This document shows, one piece after another, positions 60,121 through 64,000 of a stretch of DNA of 64,000 bases. The stretch comes from an uncultured Oscillospiraceae bacterium. Lineage in GTDB: Bacteria; Bacillota; Clostridia; Oscillospirales; Oscillospiraceae. The notes under the pieces were generated by a model, which searched no databases, was not told the origin of the DNA, and saw nothing but the letters and a program-made list of their open reading frames with translations. The translations under genes and the position numbers were made by a program. The first letter of the stretch is position 1. Every line of letters starts with the position of its first letter. The DNA lies in the NCBI GenBank assembly GCA_910578735.1, contig CAJTSQ010000009.1, positions 1 to 64,000 on the forward strand, written 5' to 3'.

Positions 60121-60155
60121 GAAAAAAGAGCAACACGGGCCTGCCCCGGCGTTGC
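60121..60155 (-). terminator. Terminator-like hairpin in the bcd leader
   Basis: On the minus strand GCAACGCCGGGGC pairs with CCCGTGTTGC (60155-60130, one mismatch and one G-T), followed by TCTTTTTTC (60129-60121). It lies between the promoter at 60199 and bcd, so it could attenuate. Confidence 0.5.
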
Positions 60156-60198
60156 ATGGTCTATCAAGGTCGGCATATGGGATGCCTTAACCATAGAA

Positions 60199-60227
60199 AT
60201 TATATCGGGTTTTGTCCCCTAAAGCAA
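60199..60227 (-). promoter_or_regulatory. Promoter of bcd-etfBA leader
   Basis: On the minus strand TTGCTT (60227-60222), 17 bases, TATAAT (60204-60199). It predicts a leader of about 150 bases. The segment 60156-60198 can fold through ATGGT/ACCAT and AAGG/CCTT. Confidence 0.65.
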
Positions 60228-60363
60228 GAGGGGCGGCCCTGATAAAATAGACAGTTTTTATCCATTATGTTTGTGCAAAAAAACGAAAAAGATAAAATAC
60301 CCTATTTTTTCCGCCCTGCTATTGACAGTAAAGTCTCTTGATCGTGTTAAAGTAAGGCCATAG

Positions 60364-60528
60364 GGGTGGCCTGTACACCAGAAGACAACCATCGACTGTC
60401 AGACCCGCTTTTCCGGCTACGATACCTTTGGGGACGACGGACTGCTGGCGCAGCAGTGGGAGGGCCGGTCCTATTATGCGGAGTGTACCATGCGGAATTT
60501 TATGTGCATCCAACCAAGAAAACTTTAA
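60364..60528 (+). other. Open stretch without a start codon, possible gene remnant
   Basis: 54 codons from after a TAG (60361) to TAA (60526-60528), reading FSGYDTFGDDGLLAQQWEGR then SYYAECTMRNF. No usable start or ribosome site lies at its 5' end. It may be a decayed gene. No family recognised. Confidence 0.25.
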
Positions 60529-60534
60529 CAAAAT

Positions 60535-60565
60535 AAGACAGGCCACCCCTTTGGCGGCCTGTCTT
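60535..60565 (-). terminator. tRNA-Ser terminator
   Basis: AAGACAGGCC (60535-60544) pairs perfectly with GGCCTGTCTT (60556-60565). On the minus strand ATTTTG follows. It lies 6 bases after the tRNA 3' end. Confidence 0.75.
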
Positions 60566-60570
60566 GTTAA

Positions 60571-60660
60571 TGGCGCAGTAGGAGGGATTCGAACCCTCGA
60601 GCCCTTATCAGGCTACACGATTTCCAGTCGTGCTCGTTATGACCACTTCGATACTACTGC
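60571..60660 (-). tRNA. tRNA-Ser(GGA)
   Basis: 90 bases on the minus strand. The acceptor stem is GCAGTAG/CTACTGC, with encoded CCA. The anticodon stem-loop CACGA-CTGGAAA-TCGTG has anticodon GGA (serine, UCC/UCU codons). The long variable arm typical of serine tRNAs (TAGCCTGATAAGGGCT) and the T arm GAGGGTTCGAATCCCTC are present. Confidence 0.95.
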
Positions 60661-60666
60661 ATTTGT

Positions 60667-60695
60667 GGTGCTGTCTTAATCTGAGAGACAGCACC
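60667..60695. other. Hairpin between tRNA-Ser and the MATE gene
   Basis: GGTGCTGTCT (60667-60676) pairs perfectly with AGACAGCACC (60686-60695). No T-tract on either strand; it may aid processing or termination of the MATE message. Confidence 0.5.
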
Positions 60696-60790
60696 ATGTA
60701 TTATACCAGCTTTTCGCCGGGAGTCAAGCCCTTTTTCGGAAAAAATCCTGTTCCGGCGAAAAATTTTTCCGGCCCGCAGAGCGGAGCGGT

Positions 60791-62167
60791 TCAGGCCCGG
60801 GTCAGATCCCGGACCCAGCTGTCCGAACGGAAACGCCACAGGCCAAGGCCAAACTTCACAATGTTTTCCAGCGTTGTGGCCAGGTAGACCCAGAAAATGT
60901 CCAGCTTCAGCACAGAACCCAGCAGGACGGCCGCCGGGATCGCGATCAGCCACTGGGGGCTGGTGTCAATAATGGTGGCCATACGCACATCGCCGCCGCC
61001 CCGCAGAACTCCCACGATGGCAACGCTGTTAAAGTCACGCAGGGGGCGGATCAGGGATTGTATGGTCATCATCATGACCGCGATGGAGGAGGAGCGCGCC
61101 GACATCTGAAACAGCGGGAACACCCAGGCCGGGGCGAGGAACCGGGCAAAAAGGAACAGCAGCAGGCCGATGACGGTCCCGCACATCAAAGCCAGGGCGC
61201 ACATAGCCATGCCCACAGGCCGGACCTGCTGGGGCCGCCCGGCGCCCACCTCCCGGCCGATGATGATAGAGGCGGTGGCGCCCAAGCCGAAGGAGACCAC
61301 CATGCAGATCTTATCGATGTTGCCCGCCACCGTGTAGGCGGCCAGAATCTCCGTGCTGCCCTCCATGTGGCCCATGATAGTGGGGAAGACGGACGCGCCC
61401 AGGCCCCAGGTGGTCTCATTGAACACCACCAGACTGCCGTAGCGCAGGAAGCGGCGGAACATGTCCAGGCCGGGGCGGAGCAGCAGATGGAGGTGGACCT
61501 GGAAAAAGCGGCTTTTCATCATGTGGAGGACCACCACCAGAATCTCCAGGATACGGGCGGTGAGAGTGGCCAGGGCCGCGCCCCTGACCCCCAGGGCGGG
61601 CGCGCCCAGGTTGCCGAAGATGAGGACCCAGTTGAGGAAGGTGTTTACCGTCATGGACATGACCAGGATGTACATTCCCAGCTGGGGCCGCTCCATGCTG
61701 CGGTAGACGGCCACATACATCATCGTAAAGGCGTTGCATACATAGGAGACTCCGGCGATGGAGCCGTATTGGGCGGCCAGCTCAATAACCTCCTGTTCGT
61801 TTCCGAACAGGCTGAGAAACTCTACCGGGCAGACGATCAAAACCGCGGCGAAGAGGGAGGACACCACCAGTACCACCCACAGGGCTACCCCCAGCACCCG
61901 GTTGATAGCTTCCATCTCCTGCTTGCCCCAGTACTGGCTGGTGAGGACGGAGGAGCCGCTCTGTACGCCAAAAATGAACAGCTGGACCACAAACAGGGGA
62001 ATATTGGCCAGGGTCACCGCCGCCATGGGGGCCTCGCCCAGCATGCCCACCATAAAGGTGTCCGCCATGCCCAGGGTGCTGGTAATCAGGTTTTGCAGGA
62101 CGACCGGGGTGGCCAGCAGAACCACCTGCTTATAAAAGCCCGGCTTTTGCTTCATGAACGAAAACAA
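60791..62167 (-). CDS. MATE-family multidrug/toxin efflux transporter
   Basis: About 458 residues from TTG 62167, placed 7 bases after AAAGGAG; the ATG at 62155 is 19 bases away. Twelve membrane helices in two bundles. Hallmarks are LATPVVLQNLITSTLGMADT, GVQSGSSVLTSQYWGKQEME and the second-half counterpart FGLGATASIIIGREVGAGRP. It exports cationic compounds in exchange for sodium or protons. It follows the cysteine desulfurase gene by 17 bases. Confidence 0.9.
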   Translation of the reverse strand: MFSFMKQKPGFYKQVVLLATPVVLQNLITSTLGMADTFMVGMLGEAPMAAVTLANIPLFVVQLFIFGVQSGSSVLTSQYWGKQEMEAINRVLGVALWVVLVVSSLFAAVLIVCPVEFLSLFGNEQEVIELAAQYGSIAGVSYVCNAFTMMYVAVYRSMERPQLGMYILVMSMTVNTFLNWVLIFGNLGAPALGVRGAALATLTARILEILVVVLHMMKSRFFQVHLHLLLRPGLDMFRRFLRYGSLVVFNETTWGLGASVFPTIMGHMEGSTEILAAYTVAGNIDKICMVVSFGLGATASIIIGREVGAGRPQQVRPVGMAMCALALMCGTVIGLLLFLFARFLAPAWVFPLFQMSARSSSIAVMMMTIQSLIRPLRDFNSVAIVGVLRGGGDVRMATIIDTSPQWLIAIPAAVLLGSVLKLDIFWVYLATTLENIVKFGLGLWRFRSDSWVRDLTRA

Positions 62168-62184
62168 GGGAATACTCCTTTCCT

Positions 62185-63324
62185 TCAAGACATGGCGGGA
62201 AGCAGCTCCCGCTGGGCCGCCTGGAGGCCCTGGACCAGGGCGTCCACGTCCTCCTGGGTGGTACGGTTGGAAAAGCTGACGCGCAGCGCGCCGTTCAGCA
62301 GGGGCTTGGGGAGCTTGAGGGCGGCGAACACATGGCTGGCCTTTCCTCGTTTGCAGGCGGAGCCGGAGGAGAGATAGACGCCCCGGTCGCTGAGGAAGCG
62401 GACCACTACCTCGCTCTTGTAGCCCGAGAGAGAGAGGGACAGAATGTGGGGCGCGCCGCCCTGGGTGAGGAGAGTCAGGCCTGGGACGGACTGGACCAGC
62501 CGTTCCGCTGTGCGGGCCTTCAGGGCGGCGACCCGGGCGATGTCCTCCTCCATGGAGGCGGCACCCAGACGGGCGGCGGCGGCGAAGGCGGCGATCTGAC
62601 CGGTGGCCTCCGTGCCGGAGCGCAGGCCCCTCTCCTGCCCGCCGCCGTGGATGAGGGGCGGAAGCTTCAAACCTTTACGGACATACAGCGCGCCTATCCC
62701 CTTGGGGGCGTAGATTTTGTGCCCGCTGACGGACAGCAGGTCCACCCCCAGCCGGGCGGGGGTGAAGGGCACCTTTAAAAAGCCCTGGACCGCGTCGCAG
62801 TGGAGGAGGGCGGGACAGCCTGTCCGCCGGATGGCCTCCGCCGTCTCCCGGACCGGGAGGAGGGTGCCCAGCTCGTTGTTCACCAGCATCATGGAGACCA
62901 GGGCGGTATCGGGCCGGATGGCCTGGGCCGCCTGGCCGGGATCAATGCGGCCCTGGCGGTCGGGCTGGAGGTAGGTGACCTCAAATCCCTGGCGCTCCAG
63001 GACCTTGCAGGGCTCCAGGACTGCGGCGTGCTCAATTACGGTGGTGACGATGTGTTTTCCCACCCGCCGGTTCAGCTCCAGCGCCCCCTGGATGGCCCAG
63101 TTGTCGCTCTCTGAGCCGCAGGAGGTGAAATAGAGCTCGTCCGTTTGGCAGCCCAGAGCCTGGGCCACATCGGCCCGCCAGGCCTTCAGGCAGTCGGCAG
63201 CCTGGGTCCCGAAGGAGTACTGGGAGGAGGGGTTGCCCCACCCCTGTGTCATGGCCTCCAGCGCCGCCTGGGCGGCCTCCGGCCGCACCGGTGTGGTGGC
63301 GGCGTAATCGAAGTAGTGAAACAA
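62185..63324 (-). CDS. Cysteine desulfurase, NifS/IscS-like
   Basis: 379 residues from TTG 63324 (AGGAGG 9 bases upstream). A PLP enzyme that takes sulfur from cysteine to form a persulfide for Fe-S clusters or thio-modification. Motifs are FDYAATTPVRPEA, TSCGSESDNWAIQGAL, the PLP Lys in SVSGHKIYAPKGIG and the active-site Cys in YLSSGSACKRGKASHV. The loop after Cys is short, as in class II NifS-type enzymes. No scaffold (iscU/nifU) or thiI gene is adjacent, so its acceptor is unknown. Confidence 0.92.
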   Translation of the reverse strand: MFHYFDYAATTPVRPEAAQAALEAMTQGWGNPSSQYSFGTQAADCLKAWRADVAQALGCQTDELYFTSCGSESDNWAIQGALELNRRVGKHIVTTVIEHAAVLEPCKVLERQGFEVTYLQPDRQGRIDPGQAAQAIRPDTALVSMMLVNNELGTLLPVRETAEAIRRTGCPALLHCDAVQGFLKVPFTPARLGVDLLSVSGHKIYAPKGIGALYVRKGLKLPPLIHGGGQERGLRSGTEATGQIAAFAAAARLGAASMEEDIARVAALKARTAERLVQSVPGLTLLTQGGAPHILSLSLSGYKSEVVVRFLSDRGVYLSSGSACKRGKASHVFAALKLPKPLLNGALRVSFSNRTTQEDVDALVQGLQAAQRELLPAMS

Positions 63325-63423
63325 AGTGTCCGCCTCCTGAAAACACAGTCAGTATGGGCTATTCTATGCTGTTTATGGGGGAAAGTCAATACCTGCGGGG
63401 CGCAAATTTGAAAAGGCGGCGTC

Positions 63424-63452
63424 TTGCAGGCGATGGGAGATTGTGGTATACT
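63424..63452 (+). promoter_or_regulatory. Promoter of the thiamine pyrophosphokinase gene
   Basis: TTGCAG (63424-63429), 17 bases, TATACT (63447-63452), 39 bases before the ATG. Confidence 0.6.
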
Positions 63453-63491
63453 GAGCGGGCGACCCCGTAAATTAACCGAGGAGTGACCACC

Positions 63492-64000
63492 ATGAATCCC
63501 GACTTCAACATCTGTTATATCGTGGGGGCCATGTCCCTGACCCCTGGCCTGCGCCCCAGTCCCCGCCCCGGCGACTATGTGATTGCCGCCGACTTGGGCT
63601 ATGATTCCCTGATGGCCTACGGGGTGTCCCCCGACCTGGTTGTGGGGGACTTCGACTCCTTAGGGCGCAACCCCAGCCATCCCAATGTAATCCAGCTGCC
63701 CGCCGAGAAGGACGACACTGACATGGCCTATGCCCTGCGTCAGGGCCTGGGGCTGGGTTACCGGCGCTTTCTCCTGCTGGGTGGCGTAGGGGGCCGCCTG
63801 GAACACACCCTGGGCAACCTCCAGCTACTGGAATGGCTGGCCCGCCGCAGGGCGCAGGGCTTTCTGGCCGGACAAAAGACCGTGGCCACCTGTATCCAGG
63901 ACGGACAGTGCGTACGCTTCCCGGCGGACATGAGCGGCTTCCTGTCCGTGTTCTGCAACAGCGGCAGGGCGGAAGGGGTGGACCTGACAGGGCTGAAATA
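63492..64000 (+). CDS. thiN: Thiamine pyrophosphokinase (3' end outside the window)
   Basis: At least 169 residues; the frame is open to the window's end, where about 40 residues are probably missing. It phosphorylates thiamine with ATP to the diphosphate that transketolases need. Motifs are VIAADLGYDSLMAYGVSPD, LVVGDFDSLG (substrate Asp pair), AEKDDTDMAYALRQGL and LLGGVGGRLEHTLGNLQLL. GGAGTG lies 6 bases before the ATG. The small-molecule link to the three transketolase pairs in this window is functional, not genetic. Confidence 0.9.
   Translation, partial: MNPDFNICYIVGAMSLTPGLRPSPRPGDYVIAADLGYDSLMAYGVSPDLVVGDFDSLGRNPSHPNVIQLPAEKDDTDMAYALRQGLGLGYRRFLLLGGVGGRLEHTLGNLQLLEWLARRRAQGFLAGQKTVATCIQDGQCVRFPADMSGFLSVFCNSGRAEGVDLTGLK

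Noticed and set aside
60571..60660. tRNA-Ser as an integration site for a mobile element
   Set aside because: No integrase, no repeated tRNA 3' end nearby, and both flanks carry ordinary genes.

Overview
The window is a piece of a chromosome from a GC-rich, anaerobic, endospore-forming and motile Firmicute. The gene content (split transketolases, bcd-etfBA and hbd butyrate genes, dipicolinate synthase dpaAB, chemotaxis genes, very large SLH-domain surface proteins, many TTG/GTG starts behind strong GGAGG sites) points to the Oscillospiraceae (Flavonifractor/Intestinimonas-like). That assignment is inference; there is no rRNA here.

Layout. 0.15-5.1 kb: a plus-strand operon with a beheaded GntR regulator, a glycerate 2-kinase, a CoA-transferase and two metallo-beta-lactamase-fold hydrolases. 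5.1-10.3 kb: a decayed accessory zone with gene fragments, a probable group II intron 5' fragment, an IS element with perfect 17-bp ends, a frameshifted flavin-oxidoreductase remnant, an unrecognised membrane protein flanked by a repeated hairpin element, and a DUF1349-like protein. 10.3-20.3 kb: a lipoprotein, a degenerate P-type-ATPase-like protein, rlmB, ftsH, a first split transketolase, a candidate type I toxin-antitoxin locus, and an ECF sigma factor with a putative anti-sigma factor. 20.5-29.5 kb: two giant secreted SLH proteins. 29.6-36.8 kb: PilZ-like, FlhB-C-terminal-like and YlqG-like genes, then cheA-cheW-cheR-cheB. 36.8-43.5 kb: hbd, an aldehyde dehydrogenase, a HAAS/PadR pair, a CofE-like ligase and dpaAB.

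43.5-56.8 kb is the most interesting block. Two LysR regulators each diverge from a catabolic module. The first holds a split transketolase and an Asp/Glu-racemase-family protein. The second holds a CoA-acylating aldehyde dehydrogenase of SauS (sulfoacetaldehyde dehydrogenase) type, another split transketolase, a complete TRAP transporter, an HMG-CoA-lyase-like enzyme and a small membrane protein. A CMD-cupin fusion follows behind a MerR-type promoter. I read it as uptake and ketol cleavage of an acidic substrate, releasing an aldehyde that becomes an acyl-CoA; a sulfonate is one candidate. No known pathway matches all the genes.

56.9-64 kb: acyl-CoA dehydrogenase-etfBA behind a Rex-like operator and a structured leader, tRNA-Ser(GGA), a MATE transporter with a cysteine desulfurase, and a thiamine pyrophosphokinase that runs off the right edge.
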